Positions 44,140-55,611 of a DNA stretch of 64,000 bases are shown piece after piece; position 1 is the first letter of the stretch, and each line of letters starts with the position of its first letter. The stretch lies in the NCBI GenBank assembly GCA_963556145.1, contig OY744462.1, positions 434,001 to 498,000 on the forward strand, given 5' to 3'. The translations under genes were made by a program, and so were the position numbers. Source of the stretch: Hygrocybe punicea (taxonomy: Eukaryota; Basidiomycota; Agaricomycetes; Agaricales; Hygrophoraceae). A model generated the notes under the pieces. The model was not told where the DNA came from and searched no databases. It saw only the letters and a program-made list of their open reading frames with translations.

Positions 44140-44860
44140 GCCATAAAAGAAATGTTTAGGGAGCAATAGATCAACTGTCAAACACAACTGCCCCCTAAAC
44201 AGTATGATAACAATTGACTTATATTTGCTCCACCCTACTTCTCCATGACGTTGTATGCTGCACAACAGATGACAACATGAAGACAGCTATGCTTGGTGAT
44301 TGGGCCAATGTTATATATGGTATAAACAAAGTCTTTTTTCTTTCATTGGATTTTGATTTGTATGATTATTATGAACATTGATAGGTGATTTTGCTTGAAA
44401 TATATAATTAGGATATAAGATAATGTATGTATACAGTGATATCACATTGAATTTTATATTTAAAGTAAAAATATCAGTATATCATCTGAGTTAAGCTCAT
44501 TTCTGCTTATATGGCTGATATTTCCATATATAGTAAAGATAGTCACATGTGAGTATGACTCCTGTGATCAGCTCAACATTTAGCATATATATGTAAAATT
44601 GCCTTATATGCTTAGACTAGTTACATGTGACTATCACTATTGTGATCTTCATAAAATTTGCTATATAGTATCAAAAAATTACCATATGGTTAGATTGGTC
44701 ACATGTGACTATCACACCTGACCTGAAATGATTATATTAGTCAGCAGTTCAATTTTCAGCTGATTCTGGCAAGAATTGATATCAGTATGAATATTTTGAA
44801 TATAATTAGAAGGTAATTTGTTTTGTCTGAGGCAACCCATATTTGGATGCTTATATAAGC
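44140..44860. other. AT-rich region with GTCACATGTGAC palindromes
   Basis: No gene. The 12-bp word GTCACATGTGAC, or close variants, recurs near 44540, 44620 and 44697 at roughly 80-bp spacing, each followed by TATCAC or similar. It may be a degenerate tandem array. Confidence 0.45.
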
Positions 44861-45233
44861 TTGTCCACACATGGCCCCAACTGCATCTTATTTTTCAGTA
44901 TCAGAAGTACAATTATATCTCTTGCCCAAAAATATTTTGTCTATAGGCGATGCACGAACATTAATTACAGTGGTTTTTAAAATGATGTGGAATCCCAACT
45001 TTCAAAAAAGGTTTATTTTGTTCGGAACCCAAGTATCACTCCAGCCAGCATTAGGAGCTATTAGTCCACTACTGTACCTACAAGTATACTGCTTCAGTTG
45101 AATATATATATTGTCTTCATTATCTTCGTCATAGATAACAGCAAAGCCCAGAGGCATCACAGTAGTAGTAGGTCTCATAAGCCGGGGTATGTGCAGACCC
45201 CTCTCTACTGAGCATCCCAGGGCCAAAGAATGT

Positions 45234-47610
45234 CACAGGGTGCACAGTAGCATACCATGTCACACAGTATCTTGAAAGTACTTGACAAGTATACTAAATA
45301 TCATTACCATAACATTCAACATGGTATTGTAACAGTATTCAGACATAAACTACAATACTTGTGCTCAAATTCATCTGAAGGTATGAAGGCAAATGAGACT
45401 TATACCTTTTCAATAACATCAAGCCTTTTGTTTCACTACTTTTACTGTATCTACAGCAAAGTACTGTATAGTTCAGATAGAATACTTGCAGCCTAAGATG
45501 AATCAAAGTATTAAACCAGTAAGGAAGTTGGGGCACTTTTACTATTAGCATACCATTTGAATCCTATCAAGATACAGGATGAAATAGTATAGTACTGTTG
45601 CCATATTTTGGATTTAAGATACTTTGTCAATACTTTTAAGATACTGTTTCAATACATTTAAGATACTGTGTCAATACTTTTAAGATACTATTTCAATACT
45701 TTTAAGGTACTGTTTCAACGCATCTAAGATACTGTTTCAATATCCTTAAAGAACTTTGAAAAATAGAATAGTACTGCTTCAATACTGTTCAGATACTTTG
45801 CAAAATGGTATTGGACAGTTATTTAATGCTAAAACCCAGGGAAATATGGGGCTGGAAATTAGGATTCTGAAGTTCTGGGAATTCGGGGAATTGGAATTCC
45901 AATACTGGGAATGCTAGGAATGGGCATTTCAAAGTGCAGGCTTTGGGATTCTGAGAATTGTAATTCCAAGAGTTTTGAGAAGTTTGGAAAGTAGAATTCT
46001 GAAATTGTGGGAGATTAGGGATTTGGAATTCAACAATTATGAGAATTGAAATCCTGGAAATGGGCATATTAATGAAAATTCCAAGAATGGGAATCCAAAT
46101 TCAGGAAATTGGGAATCCAGATTCTGGAGATTGGGAATCCAGATGCGGGGAATTGGGAATCCATTCCATGCAATTCCATGCAATTCCTCTGTCCTTGAGT
46201 GGCTCAGCAGTATTTGTGATGAGTCGTATGAGCTCGAAAGACAGTTCCGTGCAAATTCCAACCAATTCCAAACAATTCCGTGCAATTCCTCGGTCTACGA
46301 GTGACTCAGCAGTATTTGTGATGTGTCCTGTGAGCTCAAAAGACAATTCCGTGCAAATTCCAACCAATTCCAGACAATTCCGTGCAATTCCTCGGTCTCC
46401 GAGTGGCTCAGCAGTATTTGTGATGTGTCCTGTGAGCTCAAAAGACAATTCCGTGCAAATTCCAACCAATTCCACACAATTCCATGCAATTCCTCAGTCC
46501 ACGAGTGGCTCAGCAGTATTTGTGTCGACTGCAGTGAGCTCAGAAGACAGATCGAGGAATTGCACGGAATTGTTTGGAATTGGTTGGAATTTGCAAGGAA
46601 TTGTCCTTTGAGCTCACACGACTCATCACGAATACTGCTCAGCCACTCGAGGACCGAGGAATTGCATGGAATGGTTTGGAATGGCTTCCCAATTCCCCAC
46701 ATCTGGATTCCCAATCTGCTGAATCTGGATTCCCAATTTCCTGCATTTGGATTCCCATTCTTGGAATTTGCATTAATATGCACATTTTCAGGATTTCAAT
46801 TCTCATCATTGTTGACTTCCAAATCCCTAATCTCCCACAATTTCAGAATTCTACTTTCCAAACTTCTCAAACTCTTGGAATTACAATTCTCAGAATCCCA
46901 AAGCCTGCACTTTGAAATGCTCATTCCTAGCATTCCCAGTATTGGAATTCCAATTCTCAGAATTCCCAGAACTTCAGAATCCTAATTTCCAGCCCCATAT
47001 TTCCCTGGGTTTTAGCATTAAATAACTGTCCAATACCATTTTGCAAAGTATCTGAACAGTATTGAAGCAGTACTATTCTATTTTTCAAAGTTCTTTAAGG
47101 ATATTGAAACAGTATCTTAGATGCGTTGAAACAGTACCTTAAAAGTATTGAAATAGTATCTTAAAAGTATTGACACAGTATCTTAAATGTATTGAAACAG
47201 TATCTTAAAAGTATTGACAAAGTATCTTAAATCCAAAATATGGCAACAGTACTATACTATTTCATCCTGTATCTTGATAGGATTCAAATGGTATGCTAAT
47301 AGTAAAAGTGCCCCAACTTCCTTACTGGTTTAATACTTTGATTCATCTTAGGCTGCAAGTATTCTATCCAAACTATACAGCACTTTGCTGTAAATACAGT
47401 AAAAGTAGTGAAACAAAAGGCTTGATGTTATTGAAAAGGTATAAGTCTCATTTTCCTTCATACTTTCAGATGAATTTGAGCACAAGTATTGTAGTTTATA
47501 TCTGAATACTGTTACAATACCATGCTGAAAGTTCTGGTAATGATATTTAGTATACTTGTCAAGTACTTTCAAGCTACTGTGTGACATGGTATGCTACTGT
47601 GCACCCTGTG
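45234..47610. mobile_element. 2.4-kb foldback element with 3-bp flanking repeat
   Basis: The ends are CACAGGGTGCACAGTAGC and its exact complement. Outer positions pair with x + y = 92844. TGT flanks both ends (45231-45233, 47611-47613). The arms are nearly perfect; the centre (about 46190-46660) is a tandem array. No credible gene. A 3-bp duplication with CAC-type ends would fit a CACTA or related DNA transposon, as a non-autonomous foldback form. Confidence 0.75.
46190..46660. repeat. About 105-bp tandem array, four units plus one inverted
   Basis: Each unit contains CTCAGCAGTATTTGTGATG, GAGCTCAAAAGACAATTCC and CAATTCCGTGCAATTCCTC. Four units run in plus orientation to about 46555, then a single unit in reverse. 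The array forms the loop of the foldback element. Confidence 0.85.
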
Positions 47611-47615
47611 TGTCA

Positions 47616-48101
47616 TCACACCACCCTCCATAAAATGTCTCTCATATCGGATTTTCTTGCTAAAGGTTCTGGCCTGGTCAAGCTGTGTTTGTGCTTTGCA
47701 TCTGGCCCATTCCACCATTTCTGGCTGCTACTCTTGAGATGAATAATATTTCCAGTGCTGAAGCCGATGTCTGCAAGTTCCTTGTTGCTGACCAGATAAA
47801 GAATATCAGGGCCTAAACCCTTAATTTCCATGGGATGCTTATACTGGCAAGCATTTGGGACACCAAGATTCTTTTCAGCATAGGCTAGGAAGTGGCAAAG
47901 CTTGGATGGTGTTGGGATTGGAGGGGGGCCAGCAGTGAGTGCTTTGTCTGCTTTGTCTGGTTGGGTGGGTATTACAGGAGTGGCTGGCACAGCATGGTTT
48001 CCAAGGAGGGCTAACATAACAGCTGACAAGTGTACAACATCACTCCCTCCTTGGGAAGCTGGTCCTGTGGTGTTGCCTGCAGCATGTTGAGGTCGCAACA
48101 C
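47616..48101 (-). CDS. SAM-like domain protein associated with basidiomycete transposons
   Basis: About 160 residues. The N-terminal half is low in structure (Ala/Pro/Thr-rich). The C-terminal half reads LCHFLAYAEKNLGVPNACQY, then GLGPDILYLVSNKELADIGF, then HLKSSSQKWWNGPDAKHKH, a SAM-like helical fold with the WWNGPDAK tail common in mushroom transposon-linked proteins (from general recall). It sits downstream of the DDE relic in the same orientation. The 5' end lacks a sure ATG. Its role in transposition is unknown. Confidence 0.55.
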   Translation of the reverse strand: MLRPQHAAGNTTGPASQGGSDVVHLSAVMLALLGNHAVPATPVIPTQPDKADKALTAGPPPIPTPSKLCHFLAYAEKNLGVPNACQYKHPMEIKGLGPDILYLVSNKELADIGFSTGNIIHLKSSSQKWWNGPDAKHKHSLTRPEPLARKSDMRDILWRVV

Positions 48102-48699
48102 TGCCTAATGCTTCACTGCATCAAATGCTTTGGTATTGGGGGGCTCTTTCACATTGGCTTGACCCTCATAGCAAGTGCAAGACTACTCTTTCATCATTAG
48201 AGGTGTGAGTGGCAATGCCATATCATTACAGGTAACAAATGTATATCTAGTGTCGGACTCGTTGGCATACTTCTTCTCTAGCAAACCATGGAATCTTGCC
48301 AGCTCTCATTCGAGCTTAGTAAGTGAATTGATATCATTGAGACCCTGTGAGACATATCGAGACATAAAAATTCCCCAAGCTGACTTGTGTAGTAACCCAC
48401 CTCCTCCTTGGGAGGTCAATCATCCTCATCATCACTTTCTTGATTACTGCGCTGCCCAGATCAAGGTAAGTCTCTCGTATTTATACCTAAGCTATTTACT
48501 CACCTTACACCATGTTTTTTAGATGTCAACCATATCCACATCCACTGTTATCTTCTTTACGCTTTTGGCACATATGCCTATTACAAGTAAGTTCCTTGTA
48601 ATTACCAAAATTATTAACATCAAGAGCATTTGCTTTGCTGTAAATGAAGGTAAGCTTTATGTATGAGTGTAAAAAAGGATCACAAACACTTTAGATGGG

Positions 48700-49429
48700 G
48701 GGCACAAAACCTTGAATGGATAGTGCTGCAGTACTTTTCTTCTCCATGCTTGCTGAGGATGGCATTGAAAAATACCAAGTAGTTCTCTGGAGTTGGAGAA
48801 ATGCTGAATGTAAGTTCTTTCATCTTCATGTCCTTCTTTTCAGTGTGGAGTGTCAGGCTTCATCAATAACACATAAACTTTCATCACCCGAATGGCGTCA
48901 CAAATATGCCTTGATTGCTGAAAAGGCTTGCTCAATTGGGTTGAGATTGGGAGAGTAGGGTGGTAGAAAAATGAGTTTACATTCTGGGTGGAAAAGATTA
49001 GCTGTATTCATCAAGGAGGGTAGAGGGGTACATATGTGCTTCATCTTCTACAAGTTGTCGGATATCTTCTCCGTGATGTATGCTACAATTGTCAAGAATG
49101 GTGATGCTACATGGGCCAGGATATGGATTCATGAGGGGGAGCTCAAAGGGCATGTCAGAGGCAATGAAGAAGCAGATGAAAAGAATACATACTACAAGTC
49201 CACAGAAGAAATCCAAGAAGTGATTGGCTGTGACTGAGCCAACAATGATATTATGAGCGTTGATTCCATCCAGTGTTAGAACTGGTAAAATGGAGAAGCA
49301 CTGGCCCTGAACAAAACAATGCCATTGGACACATCTTTGGCCCATTAGTGACCAGCCTTTCTTCCTTGCAGATGTATGCTTGTTCTTGGCTGCTTCATTG
49401 GTAAATATAAACATAAACATGGGTTGCAA
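48700..49429 (-). pseudogene. DDE transposase relic (Tc1/mariner superfamily)
   Basis: The minus strand encodes SILPVLTLDGINAHNIIVGS, NPYPGPCSITILDNCSIHHG (LDN corresponds to the second catalytic Asp) and, after a frame change near 49010, [18 protein letters not shown] sequence near 48940. The order and motifs are those of DDE superfamily endonucleases. Frameshifts and a missing N-terminal DNA-binding region make it non-functional. Confidence 0.7.
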
Positions 49430-50416
49430 TCCAATTCATGAATGCTGAATGAAGGAGGTCATTTCATTCCAGAGCTCTTGCAGACACAGTTTTATTTGAG
49501 AATTGAATGCAGCAGAGTGTGAGGGAAACAGTTTGTATGGTACATGAACACCACATTGGCTTGCTAGCAAATCCTGAATTCATCTAAATACATACACTGC
49601 CTCTGTGATAGATCACCCCAGAGGAAGCTAAGGTTGGTAGTTGTAAGAGAGTGATGATGGCCAGACTTCTGAGCGTGTGGGTTGTGTGCTACTCCAAAGA
49701 TATGATGGTAATGGAGGGTTTTATAGACAAGTGACTTTCAGATGCCCAGAAGGATGCATATCTCTTTGACACTATTTTTTTAATTTAATTTAATTTTTGT
49801 CCACATTATAGTCTCTTAGGGAGTACCCTATGTCGGACTTAACATGTGAGGCAGAATCTTTGACACTATTGGGTGAACATCGCATAGGATTGGGATGTGA
49901 GTTTTGAGGTCCCTAGATGCAGTTTGGGCCATGGTGCTGATGTTTGGAATGATACTGGGGTCCTACCAAATCAGAGCCAAATACAACCAATTCCAATTTT
50001 TTTGAAAATCAGGATTCCACATCATTTCAAAAACTGCTATAATTATGCACCCTCACTGAACCAGGTCTGACTTGGGGAAGTGGGCCATCACCAGTGTGGT
50101 ATGAATGAGTTCTTCTGGGCTGCCCTCTCTGAAACTTGTCAGTTGTCATTTTCAGATTGAGATACTTTATATCATAATGTTATCAATATTACTGTCATGA
50201 AAATACATCACCCCCCATACATTTTTCCTTGATACCCCTTATTTTCATGATGATCTTAGACAGATCACTGGATGATCCCTTACAATTCACACATATGCGG
50301 AGTGGAACGATGCAATATTATTACAATCCCCTTGAAGGGGACACAACCAGACCGAACTGAACTATAACTACAACTCCCTGGAGGGGAGTACGACTACAGC
50401 TAATTGGAGGAGCTTT

Positions 50417-50930
50417 CTACACGAGACACTCCTCCCTAACGAAAGTTACCCATAAATGCTCCAACAACACCAAAAGGCAGATGGCGTGACTGAAACTCAC
50501 GGTACTCGAAAGACGACCCAGTGTCCACCCAGCAGGCCTCTTTCGAGTCGGACCCCCACGAGACCTTCGTGAGCACCGGCATTGAGTCGCTGGACAAGTC
50601 GTCTGGCAGGGGGGACGCATCATCCAATTCTACCAAACAGAGCCATCAGAATCATACATCAATAAAACCAGAAGAATACTCACTGAATGGGTCGGCCAGA
50701 AGCTGGCACAGAAGCTTCTTATTAGACCCAACAGATGGGCAACGCTCCATGCGATGCTTCGCCGTCCCGCAAGCAAAACACCAACCAGTAGCCCAATACA
50801 AGTCCTGGTCAGTGTTGCTGAGTAGGGAGGCGTAGTGGTGTGTAAAACAATTAACCGCGATAGGACAGGTCGGGTTGAAGAGGGAAGAGCGTTTAAAGAA
50901 TATAAGATGGTGGCCAGAGTGGTGAGACAT
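50417..50930 (-). pseudogene. CCHC zinc-knuckle protein, second copy (truncated)
   Basis: Exon 1 is 50684-50930 (247 nt, as in the first copy), with a GTGAGT...GGTAG intron; exon 2 starts at 50629. The knuckle CFACGTAKHRMERC again fits C-x2-C-x4-H-x4-C, and WVDTGSSFEYR keeps the DTG. After GAFMGNFR the frame stops where the first copy continues for about 35 residues. The distal codons (EECLV, like EEYLV in copy 1) survive in another frame, so a deletion with frameshift has occurred. Confidence 0.65.
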
Positions 50931-51097
50931 CGCATTGATGAAGAACCAGACGAAGAAACCAACAAGACTTTATACTGAACGAAAACCCTTCCTCGATCCA
51001 GAAGGGCCCCTATCATCTTCATCAATGCACCTGTGAGAATGACATGTGACCGGAGGCTGAAATCTCCAGTTCTCACAAAACTCCACCATCAAGACTC

Positions 51098-51331
51098 TTG
51101 TTCCCACCAACAACAATGACACCCCCATTCAGCAATGACCCATCCCCTATCTCCATCCAAACAATCATCGGCTTGGTGATTCTTCCCATTATCGCCTTCA
51201 TCTTCATGATAATCGCTAGCTTTTGCATGGCGCATCAAATTGTAAACCCCGCCAACCCTGAGATCCCTTTATCTATCATTAAACCATCCCTACCGCCCAC
51301 AATCCGCTGTAGAGACTCAACGTCCCTCTGA
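51098..51331 (+). pseudogene. Small membrane protein, second copy (shortened)
   Basis: About 77 codons: MTPPFSNDPSPISIQTIIGL, a hydrophobic segment (VILPIIAFIFMIIASFCM) and NPEIPLSIIKPSLPPTIR. It matches the membrane protein of the first element in topology and in the PEIPLS...PPTIR block but stops soon after. It is divergent from the CCHC copy, as in the first element. Confidence 0.55.
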
Positions 51332-51340
51332 GGCTGTATC

Positions 51341-53420
51341 ATCGATATATCACGAATCCGGACGAACCTGACACCTCCAACTCCCATTCCAACCCGACCT
51401 AACCCGGCGTGACATGACCGACGTGACCCGATGTATGCCGCTCTGTGACGGCCGCTTTCGGACCAAATCCGGCAGCCTCAAACGCCTCGGAGTTCCAACT
51501 CTAGAAGATGGATCTCATCGGACTCGATTCCCGATGTCGGACTTGCCCAAAATATGCGTCCCCTCATCCTTTTGGAGATACAGTTGACGTTTTACATCTT
51601 TATCTTTTTATATTTGCATTCCTCTCCATTTCCCTGTCACTGTCGCATTGCAACCCCCTCTTCACATCCCCATTCCAAATCCCCTTTGTAGTTTCCATTG
51701 GCCGAAATAGACCATGAACGAAAGTAGACTACCACTCATGTACTATAAAAACGGTCCCCGACGACTGTACAAAAAGAGATACCTTTAGTCCCCATTTCCC
51801 TATAGTCAGAATCGTTTTAATCCCTTCAAATGCTCGTCCTCGTGGACCCTTAGATTGTTATAGTTCACTTCGTCGTCTTTATCTTTGTTTCTGTTATTTG
51901 TTCATCGTTTCCGACTTGACCCGACCTGACCCGCCATACCCAACACCGTCGGCATTGTCGGATTCCTTGTTATTTATCCGTTTTCAGTCCGTTCATCGCC
52001 AGATTCATCATTATTTGTTTAGTTTTACACGGCGGCTTTATTATTACTCTTTTACCACTATCCCTGACACTGATTATCCACAGTCACTTCTACGCTGACA
52101 CCCTTGGTTAGGATCTTCTCTTTTTATAGTTCCAAAGCCACCCCGAACCCGCATTTACAACGATTCGAACAGTGGTGTGTTGAGACCTGTGATAAGGATG
52201 CTCTGATGAAGAAATGGTGTTTGATGTTTGGGTGGTCTGGAAAATATATGTATATCATTTGTTTACGATTTATGTGATGGAACAATATACCTGCTGGTGA
52301 TTGGCGGTAGGTCTTTGGCCACCAATATCGCCTGTAAGCTTAAGACACGTTCTTCATGCTCTGTGGTATCAGTACTTGGCTGTATAAGTTTCCAGCAATT
52401 CGGTGAGTCATTATGAACTACATTGATATTCGAAATCTGCAAATGTAATGAAACACAGCATACATCGTAAAATTTGAACATACATTTGTAGCATTGGCGA
52501 GTTGACTGTCATCATTTTCCATCTGTGTCGATATGAGATTACTTAAATGTTCAGCTGTAAAGTAGAATTGAATATATGAATGCCTTCAGTGGTATATGGA
52601 CTGACATGCACTTTTGAAATCGTAATAGGTGTCCATTTGCAAAGTGGAAGTGGGATTATAATTCAAACGCAATTTTCGACTGTTTTATCATGAATCGTTT
52701 TCGATCGTCATCGAGATTATGGCAGTGCATCATGTTCATCCTCCATGAACTTGTGATGTCTGTATGGTGTTTGCATTCTTGTGTTGCAGATCTTCTCAAT
52801 AGATTCTTATTGTTTTTCTCCATTTTATAGGACAGGATATACATCGACAGCTATCATAATGCTTGACCTCCTTATTGTACAGCATTAAAAGGAAACCCCT
52901 ATCCATTCAGAATGATTTGTTTCTGATGCCACTGTCAGTATAGTTGATCCGATGTTTGTATTTGTTTGGAAATGAGTATATATGTCACATAAATATCTAT
53001 TTCCGATTTGGCTGTGTTATGATCTTATGATCAGTTCCATGTGGTGACAGCTGTTCTACATTCCAAAATCCTAATTAGACTTAGTGTTTGATTATTCTCC
53101 ATACCAGTAATCCATATCCATGTTGTTGGATGATGCTGAGTGTAACAGCTGGTCAATCATTGGTTCTACATCATGGGGATTGTCCCCGATTTTTTTCATT
53201 TTTATGGCGCTATGATCCGAATAGTTCTCCTTCAAACCATCAGCAGATGTAGTTTTCATACCTGCCGGTGTGATCTCCATAAACAAGTTCTTTATTGTAT
53301 TTGATCTGTCTCAGTGTACTTAAATAGCGATGAGAGCGCAATGGTATCGTCCACATCCGACCCTTCATTCATCTACAATATCTCGCACAGATTCATTCCT
53401 CGCCCTAAAGCTCTTATCTT
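51341..53420. other. Unassigned region
   Basis: No confident gene. Degenerate GACCTGACCCG / ACCCGACCTAACCC words occur near 51390-51440 and 51915-51945. Short minus-strand frames at 52263-52481, 52656-52844 and 53092-53286 may be exons of an unknown gene, but splice continuity could not be shown. Confidence 0.3.
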
Positions 53421-53424
53421 TGCA

Positions 53425-55436
53425 ATGGCCCCTAAGAAGTCCGTGAATGCGAAGACTCACTCCAAAGCTCAATCAAGTGCCGTTTCGTATGTATATTGGT
53501 TTTCATGTGTTGCTGTGCGTCCTAACGGAGGCCATACTGTTATTTCTAGGAAGGGTAAGAAGGTCACCACCACCAAGCCTGTCGATGAAGAAGTGTATGT
53601 GTCTATTCCAATATTCTGATTCATATACCATGACTAAACCGCCAGTAGTATTGCCAACTCTGAAGACGAAGATGTTATTAGTGTTCATAGCATCACTAGC
53701 ATTGCCAAACCTGTCTCATCTATGAGGTGTGTCTCATCAATTGTATATACAATTGATTTACTTCAGTAATATAGGCAGTCCAGGAAGACCACCAATAGAG
53801 CAAGGTTTGCAAGTTCAATTTATACCGTTCATGCGATCTAATATTCTTTATATTCAGTGGGAAAAAGCGGTATGCTTCAGAGGAAGACGATGACAGGTCA
53901 GTAGCTCTAAATAATGTTTTTATATTTGTGTATTCTTTAATCATTTTATATAGTAAATTCTCTTCTCCATCGAAGAAGACAAAGTCAAACCAGCATCAAT
54001 CACACGATGAGGATGATAATGGCAACGAAACATTCATGTGAGTTGGAAATCGAATACTTGGTCATATGTTAAACATGTTGTAGGCCAATCACAAAACTTG
54101 AATTCGGTTCTAAGAAAGCAAATGCAGATCATGGTCTTCGGTATGATACTTCATATGATTCATGTCTCTCATATATTAATAAATGATCAGCAACTCTGAT
54201 ATATCCATCAAAACATTGAAGGCGATATCGTCCAAAGTCACAAAGACTACCCGTCTTCGTGATATCAGCGATGACAATGTTTCCAGTAGCGACTCAGAAG
54301 CTGTCACATATGCACAAAACCAAATCACCAGGTACATTACATCTCTATATAATTTTTTAATTGATGTCCTTGCTTTAGCATACGCTCTCCAAACACGGAT
54401 GAGTGCGACATTGGTACAAGAGACCCCCAGTTGGTCGATACATATAAGGACTGTGTCAACATTAAGTAACTATTCAGTTTTATCTTCTGAATCAATGCTA
54501 AATATTGAATAGGGCAGCGACCAGGGTATCTTGGTCTAGTGCCATAGGGAATGGAAATCCTCAGTATAGCAATGTCATCAGCAACATTCACAAGGTCAAC
54601 CAAAAGTAAGCTGTCATCCAGAACTTTACAGTGAAACCAAAGTAACATCGCATAACAGTTTGCTGTTCTCCGGAGTGACCTTTGTTCGATCTGGCAAGTA
54701 CGCGAATCTTTCTCGTGACGATCCCGCCAATATCTCTACTGGAGCATTTGGGCGTAGTTTCTTCCACTCTGTTGCCGGTGCCATCCCAACAATCTTTACC
54801 CCTGTCATCCTAGTCGATTCATGCTTCCTCGACGAGCCAAAAGTCGGTGGGAACACGAAACCCATCAAGGTCATCCAGGGGGCTTTACTTTCAGGAGAAT
54901 GGGAGCGGTATGTTGGCGCCATTGGAATGGTCACTGGTGAGGCAGAATTTCGTGCACAACTATATAAGGACTTTCTGTCCTTCTCGATGACAGCGGCAAG
55001 TGGGACGGATGCATCTCCTAGCAGTGAGTATACATTCAATGCTCTCTTGTCAATCCTTACTCATATTCAATAGAAGCTTCCTCTTCGAAATTCATGCAGT
55101 CTAGTCCTTTTACTCGACGTCCCGCTCCATCTTACCAAAAGACTGCACTGTCATTCCATGACATTGGTTAGTTTTATTCTCTCTCACACAAGGTCCTTGG
55201 TTTCATTTTTGATGCTTGTATTCATAGTCCCAATCTATGATGCCTGGAAAGTTAAAACGGACTTTACTGACACGCTCAAAATACTTCAGCAACTCCCCCA
55301 CTTTCCAGGCGATGTCCCTGCAGAATCCTGCATTGTGGTCGGTCACACGATCAATACCTTCAAATGCTCCGATGATTTGTTGAAGAGTATTTCCCTAAAT
55401 GTGCAGTGGGTGATGGTATTGGGCGTTTCTCATTAA
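53425..55436 (+). CDS. Uncharacterised multi-exon protein, basidiomycete-restricted type
   Basis: The ATG at 53425 (MAPKKSVNAKTHSKAQSS) is followed by about ten short exons divided by 45-60-bp introns with GT...AG ends. The N-terminal half is basic and acidic low complexity (KRYASEEDDDS, SPSKKTKSNQHQSHDEDDNG), suggesting a nuclear protein. The C-terminal half is ordered: FVRSGKYANLSRDDPANIST, GALLSGEWERYVGAIGMVTG, VPIYDAWKVKTDFTDTLKIL and ending VQWVMVLGVSH. Part of this resembles a large unnamed agaricomycete family from general recall. No catalytic motif is visible. It is convergent with the next gene. Confidence 0.6.
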
Positions 55437-55611
55437 CTTGTCGTCTATCTTGTCATGAACCTAGTGTGCCATGCAGCATGGCTTATTGCCCATTCCCTTT
55501 ATGTTGCCCTCAATTTGTAATGTACCTTCCATTGAAATCAAAGTGTTTCGTGCCTCTCTGAGATGAGATCTGATTGGTGACATTTAAAGTTGACTAATGT
55601 ACAAGTGAAGT

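Larger units (their letters stand above)
44942..50058 (-). mobile_element. Tc1/mariner-like element, decayed and invaded
   Basis: Diverged terminal inverted repeats share AAATGATGTGGAATCC (left about 44980-44995; right complement about 50010-50025), with outer GGGTGCA / GATGCA words. Inside on the minus strand are a DDE transposase relic (48700-49429) and a SAM-like ORF (47616-48101). A 2.4-kb foldback element (45234-47610) sits within it. Exact outer ends and TA duplication are uncertain. Confidence 0.55.
50193..51340. mobile_element. Second, decayed copy of the two-gene element
   Basis: The left end TGTCATGAAAATAC (50193), with its terminal hairpin (TCATGAAAATA...TATTTTCATGA), matches the right end of the 38163-39787 element in reverse. 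Gene order is the same but inverted. Beyond about 51340 similarity is lost, and the TGTCACGA end and target duplication cannot be found. Confidence 0.7.

Noticed and set aside
46101..46783. ORFs of 124-220 codons in the 105-bp array
   Set aside because: Both strands are open and the predicted proteins are repeats of the array.
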